Positions 29,188-38,462 of a stretch of DNA of 64,000 nucleotides are shown one piece after another (within the stretch, counting starts at the first letter, position 1; every line of letters starts with the position of its first letter). Source of the DNA: Paracoccus laeviglucosivorans (lineage in GTDB: Bacteria; Pseudomonadota; Alphaproteobacteria; Rhodobacterales; Rhodobacteraceae). The stretch is from contig NZ_FXTK01000003.1 of assembly GCF_900182695.1 (NCBI RefSeq), forward strand, positions 62,001-126,000, given 5' to 3'. Made by a program: the position numbers and the translations under genes. The notes under the pieces are model-generated. The model was given only the letters and a program-made list of their open reading frames with translations, searched no databases and was not told where the DNA came from.

Positions 29188-30902
29188 GAAGATACCTGTT
29201 CGCGAAGGATCGAAGCGGTCAGCGACAGCATCAGGTAGATGCCGGCGAAAAGCAGGAACGCGACAATCGTGTTCTGGAAAGCCTTGGGATAGGTCGCCTC
29301 GTCGGGCGGAACGGGCGCGATTGAAAGCGCGAGGTAGCGGACCTGCTTGTTCGCCTCGATCCGTGCGCTTTCCATCTGCGCGGCGGCGGTGGCAAGCAAT
29401 TCCTGGCGCGTCACAAGATCGGATTCAGCGATACGGATTTCACCCGCAATGGACGCGAGCGAGCCGCGCACAGCGTTCCCTTCGGTCAACTGCGCGCGGG
29501 TATCGGCCAGCATGGTCTGCAGTCGCGAAATATCGCCTTCGACGCCAGCGACACGGCTGCGGTTGGGCACATCGTTGGATTTCAGCTGGCCAAGCTCAAG
29601 CTGCTTGGTAGCCAGTTGCCGCTCAAGCTCGGCGATATGGCCCATGATGACGCTGCTTTCGGCAACAGGGTCCAGCACGCCCAGCTTTTGCTGCAATTCC
29701 TGCACCCGGACCTGCGCCTGCTGCACCTTGGTTTCGGCATCGTTATAGCTTTCGACCGAGCCGCGCATCTGGTCTTCGCGCAAGCGGGAGGTCAGCTGGT
29801 CGATCTGCCCTTCGGCGTATTTGATCAGCGCCAGCGAGAATTGCTGGCTTAGCGTCGGATCGGGTGCGATGACTTCCATGTTCAGCACGCCCTCGGTAGG
29901 GTCATAGCCGATCTTTACCGAATTCTGGTAAAGCTTATACGCCTGTTCGTTCGTCGCATCCGGGGCCAGTCGCAGGATCGGATCGATCGAGGCATCCTGA
30001 AACGCCTTTTTGAAGCCCAGATCCTTGTCCAGCCGCATCATGGCGTCGCGCGAACTCAGATAGCTTTGAACCGATACGGAATCCGGGTTGGTCGCCAATT
30101 GGGTGCCGCTGAACAGGCCGCTAAGTCCGCTGGTATTCGCCTGTTCGGCCTGCTGGATCTGGAACTGGCTGTCAGTCGCGTAAAGCGGCGTTGCCACGGT
30201 GAAATAGTAATAACCCGCAATCAGCGTCGGGATGCCGACAAAGGCCACCAGCCGGGCAAACAGCATCAGCAGCTTGCGGCGGCGGCGCCGGGCGATGTCG
30301 CGCTGGATGCGCATGATCTCGGCCGCGCGCCGGTCCTCGGTCAGTTCCTCGCGCGTGGGCAGGTTGGTCGAACCCGGCGCGATGGGCACGATTTCGGTGC
30401 CGCGCCGCTTGGGCATGTTCTGCCGTGCGGGTGCCGGGACGTTCGCGCGTGACTGCGCCTGATCGTTGATGATCTGGCCCAAGGCTGCGCGGTGAAACGG
30501 GTCGATACCGCGATCGCGCAGCAGAACCACCGCCTCATGATCCGAGGCGGCCTGAATTTCATGCATGGCCGCGATCCGGCCTGCCATGCGCAATTGCCGG
30601 GCGGTCAGGTTCTCGGCCTTCACCGCCTCGATCCGGGTCTGGATCGACGGCTCGGCTGCCGCAGGGGCGGGCAAAGGTTTTTGTGCCGCACCGGGGAATT
30701 GCATCCCCGCAAAGCCGTCATCGTCCCCATCCGGGGCAAACAGGCTGGACGGGTCTGCCGCGATGCGCGCCTTGGCATCGTCGCGCTTGTGGACTTCGAC
30801 TTGCACCGAACGGGGCGAAGCGGCGCCGGGTTCGCGCCCAAGGGCCAGAACCGATTCCTCGCGGCTGATGCGATAGACGCGCGCCTTAGGCGGTGTAGTC
30901 AT
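29184..30902 (-). CDS. kpsE: Capsule export inner-membrane protein, KpsE type, with long N-terminal extension
   Basis: 572 residues, a polysaccharide co-polymerase of the ABC (group 2) capsule system. Membrane span 1 is at about residues 211-233, then a periplasmic region with long coiled coils (residues ~380-510), and span 2 near the C terminus (FQNTIVAFLLFAGIYLMLSL). E. coli KpsE is about 380 residues and lacks the 210-residue charged, Pro/Ala-rich cytosolic extension seen here. The protein bridges the KpsMT transporter and the outer-membrane exporter KpsD. ATG 30902 overlaps the end of kpsT by 17 bases. Confidence 0.85.
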   Translation of the reverse strand: MTTPPKARVYRISREESVLALGREPGAASPRSVQVEVHKRDDAKARIAADPSSLFAPDGDDDGFAGMQFPGAAQKPLPAPAAAEPSIQTRIEAVKAENLTARQLRMAGRIAAMHEIQAASDHEAVVLLRDRGIDPFHRAALGQIINDQAQSRANVPAPARQNMPKRRGTEIVPIAPGSTNLPTREELTEDRRAAEIMRIQRDIARRRRRKLLMLFARLVAFVGIPTLIAGYYYFTVATPLYATDSQFQIQQAEQANTSGLSGLFSGTQLATNPDSVSVQSYLSSRDAMMRLDKDLGFKKAFQDASIDPILRLAPDATNEQAYKLYQNSVKIGYDPTEGVLNMEVIAPDPTLSQQFSLALIKYAEGQIDQLTSRLREDQMRGSVESYNDAETKVQQAQVRVQELQQKLGVLDPVAESSVIMGHIAELERQLATKQLELGQLKSNDVPNRSRVAGVEGDISRLQTMLADTRAQLTEGNAVRGSLASIAGEIRIAESDLVTRQELLATAAAQMESARIEANKQVRYLALSIAPVPPDEATYPKAFQNTIVAFLLFAGIYLMLSLTASILREQVSS

Positions 30903-31539
30903 AATACTGCTTTGCCTCTTCGAGCGTTTCAAATTGATATAGCCTGCCGTCGCGCAGAACAGCGGCAGTGCTGCAGAATTTTTCAATCGTGCGCGCCTGA
31001 TGCGACACCACGACGACCGTCGCGGATTTCAGCCGCTCATAAAGCACCGCCCCGGCTTTGCGGTTGAATTCCACATCGGTCGTCGTGGGCATGCCTTCGT
31101 CGATCAGATAGATGTCGAATTCCAGCGCCAGCATCAGCGAAAACGTGAAACGCGACCGCATCCCCGCGCTGTAGGTGCCCACCGGCATGTCGAAATATTC
31201 GTCGATGTCGGTCAGCCAACGGCAAAACGCCTCAACGTAATCGGGGTCCAACCCGTAAATACGCGCGATGAATCGTGCGTTTTCATTAGCGCTTAGCGTC
31301 GGGGTCACGCCGCCCATGAAGCCCAGCGGAAACGAGACGCGGCAATCCGTTCGGATCGTGCCCTCATCCGGTTTCTCCAGACCGCACATCATGTTGATCA
31401 TGGTGGTCTTGCCGGTGCCGTTTGGGGCAAGAATACCGATCGACCTGCCAAGCTCGATCCTGAAGGATGCCTGTTCCAGGATCACCTTGCGTTGCGTGCC
31501 GGTCCAGAACGACTTGGACACATTATCGAATTCAATCAT
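30886..31539 (-). CDS. kpsT: Capsule polysaccharide ABC exporter ATP-binding protein
   Basis: A 217-residue ATPase. Walker A GILAPNGTGKTTMIN, signature YSAGMRSRFTFSL and Walker B FDIYLIDEGMP are as in KpsT, including the helper tail EAKQYYDYT. It powers export of lipid-linked capsule together with the permease KpsM, which is not encoded beside it or anywhere in this window. I start at ATG 31539 after GAGG; a longer frame exists upstream. Divergent from the UDG-family gene. Confidence 0.92.
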   Translation of the reverse strand: MIEFDNVSKSFWTGTQRKVILEQASFRIELGRSIGILAPNGTGKTTMINMMCGLEKPDEGTIRTDCRVSFPLGFMGGVTPTLSANENARFIARIYGLDPDYVEAFCRWLTDIDEYFDMPVGTYSAGMRSRFTFSLMLALEFDIYLIDEGMPTTTDVEFNRKAGAVLYERLKSATVVVVSHQARTIEKFCSTAAVLRDGRLYQFETLEEAKQYYDYTA

Positions 31540-31745
31540 CAGGACGCCTCGATGCCGCAGCGCCGCAATAGCGTTACCGTCGGCGATGGTAAATGACTTA
31601 AACGCACGACCGCCGCGTCCGGTCGGATGATCCTGGCCGGACAATATGCCCGGACCGCGTTCCTGTCCACTCTGGCGTGCATTGCCCGATTTATCGTGAT
31701 CAGGCGGGGCTTAATTTCGTGCCATTTCGTTCATATTTTCCAGGC

Positions 31746-32348
31746 ATGGACCTGTCCGCCCGTATTTCCCGCTGCAACCTATGCGCGCCGCGTTTCGCCG
31801 TGACCGCGACCCGTCATGCACCGCGTCCGGTGGTCTGGTTTCAGCCCGGAGCGCGTGTGTTGATCGTGGGGCAGGCGCCGGGGATGCGGGTTCATCTGGC
31901 GGGGCGGCCCTTTGCGGATCGTTCGGGCGACCGGCTGCGCGACTGGATGGGGGTGGACGATGCCGTGTTCTATGACCGCGCCCGCATCGCCATCGTCCCG
32001 ATGGCATTTTGCTTTCCGGGCTATGATGCAAAGGGGTCAGATCTGCCGCCGCCGCCGATCTGTGCGCAGACCTGGCGCGATCAGGTCATGGCGCAATTAC
32101 AGCCACGCCTGACGCTGCTGGTCGGCGGTCATGCGCAACGCTGGCACCTTGGAAAGCCCGGTCCGGGCGGCGTCACGGCGACGGTGACGGGCTGGCGCGA
32201 TCATGCGCCGGGGATCTTTCCCTTGCCTCATCCGTCGTGGCGCAATACCGGCTGGCTGAAACGAAACCCGTGGTTCGATGCCGAATTGCTTCCGGCGCTG
32301 CGTCACGCGGTTACCGATGCGTTGAAGGATGAAGATGACCCAGCTTGA
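31746..32348 (+). CDS. Uracil-DNA glycosylase superfamily protein
   Basis: 200 residues. An N-terminal CNLC pair precedes VLIVGQAPGMRVHLAGRPFADRSG (motif A region, G-Q-A-P-G), and FPLPHPSWRN supplies the HPS motif B. The organisation follows the COG1573/family 4-5-like clade, but the full four-Cys Fe-S ligand set cannot be confirmed. Base-excision repair is a reasonable but unproven role. ATG 31746 is 18 bases after the track-length start ambiguity region; an earlier in-frame ATG at 31677 lacks family residues. Overlaps sseB by 14 bases. Confidence 0.75.
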   Translation: MDLSARISRCNLCAPRFAVTATRHAPRPVVWFQPGARVLIVGQAPGMRVHLAGRPFADRSGDRLRDWMGVDDAVFYDRARIAIVPMAFCFPGYDAKGSDLPPPPICAQTWRDQVMAQLQPRLTLLVGGHAQRWHLGKPGPGGVTATVTGWRDHAPGIFPLPHPSWRNTGWLKRNPWFDAELLPALRHAVTDALKDEDDPA

Positions 32349-33087
32349 TGACCTCTGCCGCCGCCCGTTCCACGAAGCCCAGCCCGCGCAGCGTGCCCGC
32401 ATCCTGTCGCGCCTTGCAGATACCGAGCTTTTCGTGGCGCTGACCGCCGAACCCGTCGGGGATCAGGCGGAATTGCAGATCTATGACCTGCCGGACGGCG
32501 CGGTGGCCCTTGCCTGCGATGCCGAAGATCGGTTGGCGGGCTTTCTGGGCGGTCCCGTGTCCTATGTCGCGCTGCCGGGTCGGGTGCTGGCCGCGACTTT
32601 GACACCCGAAGGGCGCGGGCTGCTGCTGAACCCCGGCCACCCGTCCGAAATGCTGCTTGAGGCCGAGACGCTGGATTGGCTGGCCCGCGCGCTGGAGGCA
32701 GAGCCCAGCATGGCGGGCGAGGATGCGCCCGAAAAGATCGGCGCGCCGCGTCCACAGGCCTTGCTGCATCTGGCCGAGCCACTGGCACAGCGTCTGGGCG
32801 ATATGCGGGGCCTGATCGAATCGGCGGCGCTGGTCGCCTGTGACTGGGCAGATGGCCGGACGAATCACATGCTGATCCTTAGGGGCGTGGACGAAGATCG
32901 CCGCGCGCCGATCGCCAAAGCCTTTGCTGAACTGCTGGCGTTCCTGCCCGAAGTGGCGGGCGGAACCGACATCGCGTTCAGCGATTCGGCACTGCCCCGG
33001 CTGGCATTGGTGCTGGAGCCGCCGCCGGCCACTGCCGACGAACCCGTGCCGCAGCGCGATCCGAATGCGCCGCCGCGTCTGCGTTGA
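32335..33087 (+). CDS. SseB family protein (SseB N-terminal domain)
   Basis: 250 residues. The first ~120 match the SseB N domain: FVALTAEP, then a LQIYDLPDGAVALACDAEDRL stretch and PGRVLAATLTPEGRGLLLNPG. The rest is a second alpha/beta domain with DWADGRTNHMLILRGVDE and a Pro-rich tail. Function is poorly defined; E. coli SseB affects enhanced-serine sensitivity. Start 32335 follows AAGGATGAAG; a second ATG two codons earlier is possible. Shares bases with the UDG-family gene, so coupled translation is likely. Confidence 0.75.
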   Translation: MTQLDDLCRRPFHEAQPAQRARILSRLADTELFVALTAEPVGDQAELQIYDLPDGAVALACDAEDRLAGFLGGPVSYVALPGRVLAATLTPEGRGLLLNPGHPSEMLLEAETLDWLARALEAEPSMAGEDAPEKIGAPRPQALLHLAEPLAQRLGDMRGLIESAALVACDWADGRTNHMLILRGVDEDRRAPIAKAFAELLAFLPEVAGGTDIAFSDSALPRLALVLEPPPATADEPVPQRDPNAPPRLR

Positions 33088-33102
33088 CCCCCGGAAAGCG
33101 CG

Positions 33103-33128
33103 AAGACCCGCCCCAAAGGGCGGGTCTT
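33103..33128. terminator. Bidirectional terminator hairpin
   Basis: AAGACCCGCCC (33103-33113) pairs perfectly with GGGCGGGTCTT (33118-33128) around a CAAA loop. It lies between two convergent genes, so it can serve sseB and the DUF882 gene. No long T-run is present. Confidence 0.75.
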
Positions 33129-33159
33129 AGCATGATCGCGCGATCTTGAACCTGCGTGA

Positions 33160-33720
33160 TCAGGCGCCCCAGTGGCGCACCGGTCCGCAATCCATGTGAA
33201 CGAAATTCGAGCGCGAATATTTTCCAACGCCACCAGCCTGGCAGGCTGCGGCAGCTTTGTACATCTGCGAAACCGAACGCGATTTAAGGCGTAGGTCAGC
33301 AGCTTTCCCCACCATGTGCAGCGAATTGCGGGCAACGCCCGAAGAACGCGAACGCAGCATGGCATTGGTTTTGGGGGAACGGTAACCCGACAGCATCATG
33401 TAGGGTTCGTTGGTCTGCAGCAGCCTGTGCGAGGCAGCGGCAATATCGATGGTGCGGGGATCGACCCCGATCACTTCGCCCGTGCGCCAGTCGCGCATGA
33501 AGACGTTGATTTCATTCAGTGCGTCGCGGATGTATTTCCCATCGACCCAATAAACTGTGTCGATGCTTTCCCCGGTGCGTCCCGAATACATGCGGACCCG
33601 GCGAATATCGCCTGCGCCGCGCATCAGACCGAAGGCATTGGCCATAACCGGCGCTGCTGCCACCGTCGTCGTCGCGAACACACCAAGGATGCCGCGACGC
33701 GAGATAGTTTCAAACGTCAT
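33160..33720 (-). CDS. Tat-exported DUF882/peptidase M15-like protein
   Basis: 186 residues. The N terminus has a twin-arginine signal (SRRGILGVFATTTV) with cleavage probably after MANA. The mature domain matches the DUF882 (YcbK-like) M15A fold: MLSGYRSPKTNAMLR, NSLHMVGKAADLRL with metal His/Asp, and FVHMDCGPVRHWG with the second His. Likely a zinc-dependent D,D- or L,D-carboxypeptidase acting on peptidoglycan. It is divergent to an L,D-transpeptidase, a sensible pairing for cell-wall remodelling. Confidence 0.88.
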   Translation of the reverse strand: MTFETISRRGILGVFATTTVAAAPVMANAFGLMRGAGDIRRVRMYSGRTGESIDTVYWVDGKYIRDALNEINVFMRDWRTGEVIGVDPRTIDIAAASHRLLQTNEPYMMLSGYRSPKTNAMLRSRSSGVARNSLHMVGKAADLRLKSRSVSQMYKAAAACQAGGVGKYSRSNFVHMDCGPVRHWGA

Positions 33721-33881
33721 GTCAGATCGCCTGTCCTGCTTCGTTTGTTTTGCCGGCCCATTCTCCGGCAGGCTCCGGTTTACCCGGAACTGCTTAACAA
33801 TATGTCACCACCGCGCGAGCCGAGGAAAGCAAATCATTCCCTGCAAGGCGGAACTTCGCCATACTCGGCAACAATCCGCCG

Positions 33882-35687
33882 ATGATTAAGGCGATTCGGA
33901 ACGCAACTGAAGGTTTTGAAAATCCCGTGGTCGCAAAGCATCACTGCCGCAACAAAACTGTTACCGTCTCTCGACCCAGAACCCAGCAAATGTCAGGTAT
34001 TTCGCACCTGAGGATAGGGTTTTCGGAATTGGCTGGGACGTTTTCGATTCGCGCATTGGTTGTTGCGGCCCTTTTGGGCGGATTTGCGCTGACGCAACCC
34101 AAGGTTGCTTTCTCGCAGGCGCTCGAGGTCGCGCCGGTGGCTGCGCTTCCCGCCCCGCGCCTTGCCTTCTCGGGTGCGGAAATGGAGTTGGCCCAAGCGG
34201 TTGCGGGCTATCCGGGCCTGGCCGATTTCTATGGCAGCAACGGTCTGAAACCCATCTTTCAGGGCGAACAGGGTGCGACCCGCCGCGCGGCGTTGATTGA
34301 CGCGATCGGGCAGGCGGCAAGCCATGGCCTGCCGCCCGCGCGTTATGGCCAGACGCGATTGGCCGAACTTGATCGGGCAGGGGCCGATTCGCTTGATGGC
34401 GAACTGGCATTTGCCGTCAGCTTTCTGCGCTGGACCCGCGATCTGAACGGTGGCCTGCTGGAACCCCAGCGCGTCGACCCAGGCATCAAGCGGAAACTGG
34501 AGCGTCCGGGCACCGGAGATCTGCTGCGCGGCTTTGTCGCCAGCACCGATCCAGCGGCATGGCTGGAGGGGCAGGGACCGCAGGACCGCAACTATCAGGC
34601 GTTGCGCACCGCATTGCATGGCAAGTCAAACCTTGTCGCGGTTCCCGGCACGCCGCTGGTCCCGTCCGGCACCTGGCGCGAGGGCATGAGCGGGCCGGAA
34701 ATCGGCCTGCTGCGCGGCAGGCTGGCCGCGATGGGTTTTTTGCCCAGCCCAGCCGTCGCCTATGACCAGTTTGACGCGCCGCTGGCGGTGGCCGTGGCCG
34801 AGTTTCAGGCCGAGGCAGGACTTAGCCCTGATGGGGTCGCCGGTCCCCGCACCGTCGTCCGCCTGAACGGCGGACCGGCCGAGGGCGCGACCGCGATCCT
34901 TGTCGCGCTTGAGCGGATGCGCTGGATGTATGGCCAAGACCCGATGGCGCGTCAGGTCTGGGTCAACCTGCCCGAATTCAGCGCTCGCATCATGGATGGT
35001 GGGCAGGAGGTCTTTGAAACGCGCGTGGTCATCGGCAAGGCGGACCCGGAATACGAGACCCCCGAGTTTTCCGAGACGATGAAATACATGGTGGTCAATC
35101 CGCGCTGGAACGTACCGCGTTCGATCACCGTCAAGGAATATCTGCCGCGTTTGCAGGCCAATCGCAACGCCGTGCGCCATCTGGATGTTGTGGACGGCGC
35201 GGGCAATGTCATTTCGCGCGACCGGATCGATTTCCGCAAATACACGGCGTCCAACTTCCCCTATCGGATGCGGCAGAAACCCAGTGATGACAATGCATTG
35301 GGCGCGGTCAAGTTCATGTTCCCGAACCCTTGGAACATCTATCTGCACGACACGCCGACCAAGCATCTGTTCAACAACAGCACCCGCGCCTATTCGCATG
35401 GCTGCATCCGCATCGGTCGCCCCATGGATCTGGCGCATGAACTGCTGCAAGGGCAGGTCGGCAACCCCGAGGGCGTGTTTTCCAAAGCGCTTGCCTCGGG
35501 GCGCGAGACGTATCTGAACCTGAAATCCCCCGTTCCGGTGCATCTGGTCTATTTCACGGCCTTTCCCGATGCATCGGGCAAAATCCGGCGTTTCCCGGAT
35601 ATTTATGGCCGCGACGCGCGGGTCTATCAGGCGCTGGTGGCGGCGGGCATCGACAGCGGACTGGATTCTGTCGCCCTGCGCAACTAG
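33882..35687 (+). CDS. L,D-transpeptidase of the YcbB (LdtD) type
   Basis: 601 residues in the longest form. A hydrophobic signal/anchor (IRALVVAALLGGFALTQ) lies at about residues 53-69, followed by a peptidoglycan-binding domain (PDGVAGPRTVVRLN) and the YkuD catalytic domain with SHGCIRIGRP, whose Cys is the nucleophile (~residue 507). It makes 3-3 crosslinks or attaches proteins to peptidoglycan in the periplasm. The start is uncertain: ATG 33990 gives a 565-residue protein with a more normal signal peptide. Divergent from the DUF882 gene; lpxD follows after 28 bases. Confidence 0.88.
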   Translation: MIKAIRNATEGFENPVVAKHHCRNKTVTVSRPRTQQMSGISHLRIGFSELAGTFSIRALVVAALLGGFALTQPKVAFSQALEVAPVAALPAPRLAFSGAEMELAQAVAGYPGLADFYGSNGLKPIFQGEQGATRRAALIDAIGQAASHGLPPARYGQTRLAELDRAGADSLDGELAFAVSFLRWTRDLNGGLLEPQRVDPGIKRKLERPGTGDLLRGFVASTDPAAWLEGQGPQDRNYQALRTALHGKSNLVAVPGTPLVPSGTWREGMSGPEIGLLRGRLAAMGFLPSPAVAYDQFDAPLAVAVAEFQAEAGLSPDGVAGPRTVVRLNGGPAEGATAILVALERMRWMYGQDPMARQVWVNLPEFSARIMDGGQEVFETRVVIGKADPEYETPEFSETMKYMVVNPRWNVPRSITVKEYLPRLQANRNAVRHLDVVDGAGNVISRDRIDFRKYTASNFPYRMRQKPSDDNALGAVKFMFPNPWNIYLHDTPTKHLFNNSTRAYSHGCIRIGRPMDLAHELLQGQVGNPEGVFSKALASGRETYLNLKSPVPVHLVYFTAFPDASGKIRRFPDIYGRDARVYQALVAAGIDSGLDSVALRN

Positions 35688-35715
35688 ATCATCCCCAAGG
35701 AAAAGGGGATCTCGC

Positions 35716-36840
35716 ATGACGATAACCATGGCGGAACTGGCATTGGCGCTGGACGCCCGGCTTTGGGGTGACGGCGCGCAAAAGGTGACGGGCGCGGCCG
35801 AGGCGGGACAGGCGGTTGACGGGCAGGTCTCATTGGCGACGACACCCGCCTATGCCGAGCGGCTGGCCCCCGGCAGCATCGCCATCGTGGCCGAAGGCAT
35901 GGACCCCGACGCTTACGGGCTGAAGGCTGCCGTTCTGGTGCAGCGTCCGCGCGTGGCCATGGCCAGCCTGACCCGCGCCTTTGACCGCGGGCTGGAACTT
36001 GCGCCCGGCATCCACCCGACCGCTGTGATCGACCCCAGTGCAGAAATCGGCGACGGCGCGGCCATCGGCCCCTTTGTCGTCATCGGCGCGCGCGTGCGGA
36101 TCGGGTCCGGGGCGCAAATCGCCTCGCACGTTTCGATCGGGCGCGACACGGTGATCGGGCGCGACCTTCTGGCGCATCCGGGCGCGCGCATCGCGCATGA
36201 GGTGACGATCGGGGATCGCGTCATCGTGCATCCCGGCTGTTCCATCGGTGCGGATGGTTTTTCGTTCGTCACGCCCGAGAAATCCGGGGTCGAGGAAATC
36301 CGCGAAACGCTGGGCGAACGCCGCGCGATCCGCGAACAGCACTGGACCCGCATCCATTCGCTGGGCGGGGTCGAGATCGGTGACGATGTCGAAATCGGTG
36401 CAAATACCACTATCGACCGCGGCACCATCCGCGCCACCCGCGTCGGACGCGGCACCAAGATCGACAATCAGGTGCAGGTCGGCCACAACTGCATCATCGG
36501 CGAAGACGTGATGCTATGCGGCCTTGTAGGCATCGCAGGCTCGGCCCGGATCGGCAATCGCGTGGTTCTGGGTGGGCAGGTCGGCGTGTCCGACAATATC
36601 TTTGTGGGTGATGACGTCATCGCGGGCGGTGCCACGAAAATCTTTACAAATGCGCCCGCAGGCCGCGTGCTGCTGGGCAGCCCCGCCGTGAAGATGGAGA
36701 CCCATGTCGAGGCGCAAAAAAACATCCGCAGGTTGCCGCGCCTTTATGCACAGGTGGCAGAGCTTCGTGAAACTGTTAAGAAACTGATGGAAAAGCGCCC
36801 GGACGACGGTTCCAATACCAAGGACCGCAGCGAGGGCTGA
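35716..36840 (+). CDS. lpxD: UDP-3-O-(3-hydroxyacyl)glucosamine N-acyltransferase
   Basis: 374 residues, third enzyme of lipid A synthesis. The N-terminal uridine-binding domain is followed by about ten left-handed helix hexapeptide repeats (IDPSAEIGDGAAIGPFVVIG and onward), DGFSFVTPEKSGVEEI with family-specific residues, and the catalytic His region VQVGHNCIIGE. ATG 35716 follows AAGGGGAT. An ACP and a ketoacyl synthase follow, suggesting a module tailored to the acyl chain used on lipid A. Confidence 0.95.
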   Translation: MTITMAELALALDARLWGDGAQKVTGAAEAGQAVDGQVSLATTPAYAERLAPGSIAIVAEGMDPDAYGLKAAVLVQRPRVAMASLTRAFDRGLELAPGIHPTAVIDPSAEIGDGAAIGPFVVIGARVRIGSGAQIASHVSIGRDTVIGRDLLAHPGARIAHEVTIGDRVIVHPGCSIGADGFSFVTPEKSGVEEIRETLGERRAIREQHWTRIHSLGGVEIGDDVEIGANTTIDRGTIRATRVGRGTKIDNQVQVGHNCIIGEDVMLCGLVGIAGSARIGNRVVLGGQVGVSDNIFVGDDVIAGGATKIFTNAPAGRVLLGSPAVKMETHVEAQKNIRRLPRLYAQVAELRETVKKLMEKRPDDGSNTKDRSEG

Positions 36841-36852
36841 TTGGAGGCCGAA

Positions 36853-37113
36853 ATGACAGAAGTCCGTGACCGCATCATCCAGATCATTGCCGAACAGGCC
36901 ATGCTGGACCCGGCGCAACTGAAGCCCGAAATGTCCATTCAGGAAATCGGCATCGACAGTCTTGGCCTTGTCGAATCCATCTTTGCCATCGAAGAGGAAT
37001 TCGACATCTCGGTGCCTTTCAACGCCAATGAGCCGGAGAAATCGGACTTCGACATCTCCTCGCTCGGCTCGATCATCGCAGCCGTCGAGAAGCTGGTTTC
37101 CGAAAAGGCATGA
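36853..37113 (+). CDS. Acyl carrier protein, likely dedicated to lipid A
   Basis: 86 residues, acidic; the phosphopantetheine serine is in EIGIDSLGLVE (~residue 36). It is distinct from the canonical AcpP and is flanked by lpxD and a KAS, a context known from AcpXL systems in Rhizobiales, although its sequence is shorter than AcpXL. ATG 36853 follows GGAGG. The stop overlaps the next start by four bases. The cargo cannot be read from sequence. Confidence 0.85.
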   Translation: MTEVRDRIIQIIAEQAMLDPAQLKPEMSIQEIGIDSLGLVESIFAIEEEFDISVPFNANEPEKSDFDISSLGSIIAAVEKLVSEKA

Positions 37114-38456
37114 GCGCCAAACGTAAGGGTGAAAAGCCCGCGAAATCAGGCGCAAAGACCAAAAAGGTCACAGGCAAGGTGAAGTCCGCAACCAAGGCCG
37201 CGCGGACTTTGCTGGGCCGGGTGATCATGGGGCGTCATGCCAACGGGATGCGTCGCGTCGCGATCACCGGCATGGGCACCATCAACGCGCTTGGCCGCGA
37301 CGTGCGCTCGACCTTCGAGGCGATGCGAGAGGGGCGCTGCGGCATCGGTCCGCTGGATTTCCGCGATGTGGACCGGCTGGCCGTCAAGATTGGCGGTCAG
37401 GTCCGGGACTGGGAGCCGGAAACCTATTTCAACCGCCAGCAGATCGTCCTTTACGATAAGTTCACCCAGTTCACCCTGCTTGCCGCGCGTGAGGCGGTCG
37501 AACAGTCCGGGCTGGTATTCGAAGGCGAGCTTGGCCTGCATTCCGGCGTCGTGCTGGGGACGGCTGCGGGCGGCATGAACACGTGGGACGAAAACTATCG
37601 CACGGTTTATGAGGAAGGAAAGAACCGCGTTCACCCCTTTGTCGTGCCGAAGCTGATGAACAACGCCGCATGTTCGCATCTCAGCATGGAATACGGGTTG
37701 CTTGGGCCCAGCTTCACGGTCGCGACCGCCTGTGCCAGTTCGAACCATGCGATGGGCATGGCTTTCAACATGGTCCGCTCGGGCGCGGCCACGGTCATGC
37801 TGACTGGCGGGTCCGAGGCGATGCTGTGCTTTGGCGGCGTCAAGGCGTGGGAAGGTCTGCGGGTCATGTCCAAGGATGCCTGCCGCCCGTTCTCGGCCAC
37901 CCGCAACGGGATGGTGCAGGGCGAAGGTGCGGGCATCTTCGTCTTTGAGGATTGGGAACATGCCGTGGCGCGCGGCGCGGATATCCTGGCAGAGGTCGTG
38001 GGATTCTCCATGTCAGCGGATGCGCAGGATATCGTCATGCCTTCGCCCCAAGGGGCCGAGCGGACGATCACCAACGCCATGCTGGACGCGCATATGCGTC
38101 CCGAGGAAGTGGGCTATATCAACGCCCACGGCACGGGCACTGCGGCCAATGACAAGACGGAATGCGCAGCGGTGGCCCATGCCTTTGGGCATCACGCAGA
38201 TCGGCTAATGATCTCATCGACCAAATCCATGCATGGTCACCTGATCGGCGGCACGGGCGCGGTCGAGCTGCTGGCCTGCATCATGGCGCTGCGTGACGGG
38301 GTGATCGCCCCCACGATCGGTTACGAAGAACCGGACCCGGAATGCGCGCTGGACGTGGTCCCGAACGAGGCGCGCGAGGCGAAGGTGGATGCCGTCCTGT
38401 CGAACGCCTTTGCCTTTGGCGGGCTGAACGCGGTCATCGCGCTTCGCAAGGTCTGA
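37110..38456 (+). CDS. Beta-ketoacyl-ACP synthase (FabF-like) with Lys-rich N-terminal extension
   Basis: 448 residues. The thiolase-fold domain begins RRVAITGMGTINALG at about residue 48; the nucleophile is in VATACASSNHAMG; the two catalytic His lie in NAHGTGTAANDKTE and KSMHGHLIGGTGAVE. The first 47 residues are unusual: ten lysines in the first 29, then an Arg-rich stretch. Starts at ATG 37227 or 37248 would remove them; the coding-like codon use favours the long form but the ribosome site there is poor. Probably elongates the acyl group carried by the adjacent ACP. Confidence 0.85.
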   Translation: MSAKRKGEKPAKSGAKTKKVTGKVKSATKAARTLLGRVIMGRHANGMRRVAITGMGTINALGRDVRSTFEAMREGRCGIGPLDFRDVDRLAVKIGGQVRDWEPETYFNRQQIVLYDKFTQFTLLAAREAVEQSGLVFEGELGLHSGVVLGTAAGGMNTWDENYRTVYEEGKNRVHPFVVPKLMNNAACSHLSMEYGLLGPSFTVATACASSNHAMGMAFNMVRSGAATVMLTGGSEAMLCFGGVKAWEGLRVMSKDACRPFSATRNGMVQGEGAGIFVFEDWEHAVARGADILAEVVGFSMSADAQDIVMPSPQGAERTITNAMLDAHMRPEEVGYINAHGTGTAANDKTECAAVAHAFGHHADRLMISSTKSMHGHLIGGTGAVELLACIMALRDGVIAPTIGYEEPDPECALDVVPNEAREAKVDAVLSNAFAFGGLNAVIALRKV

Positions 38457-38462
38457 ACGGGC

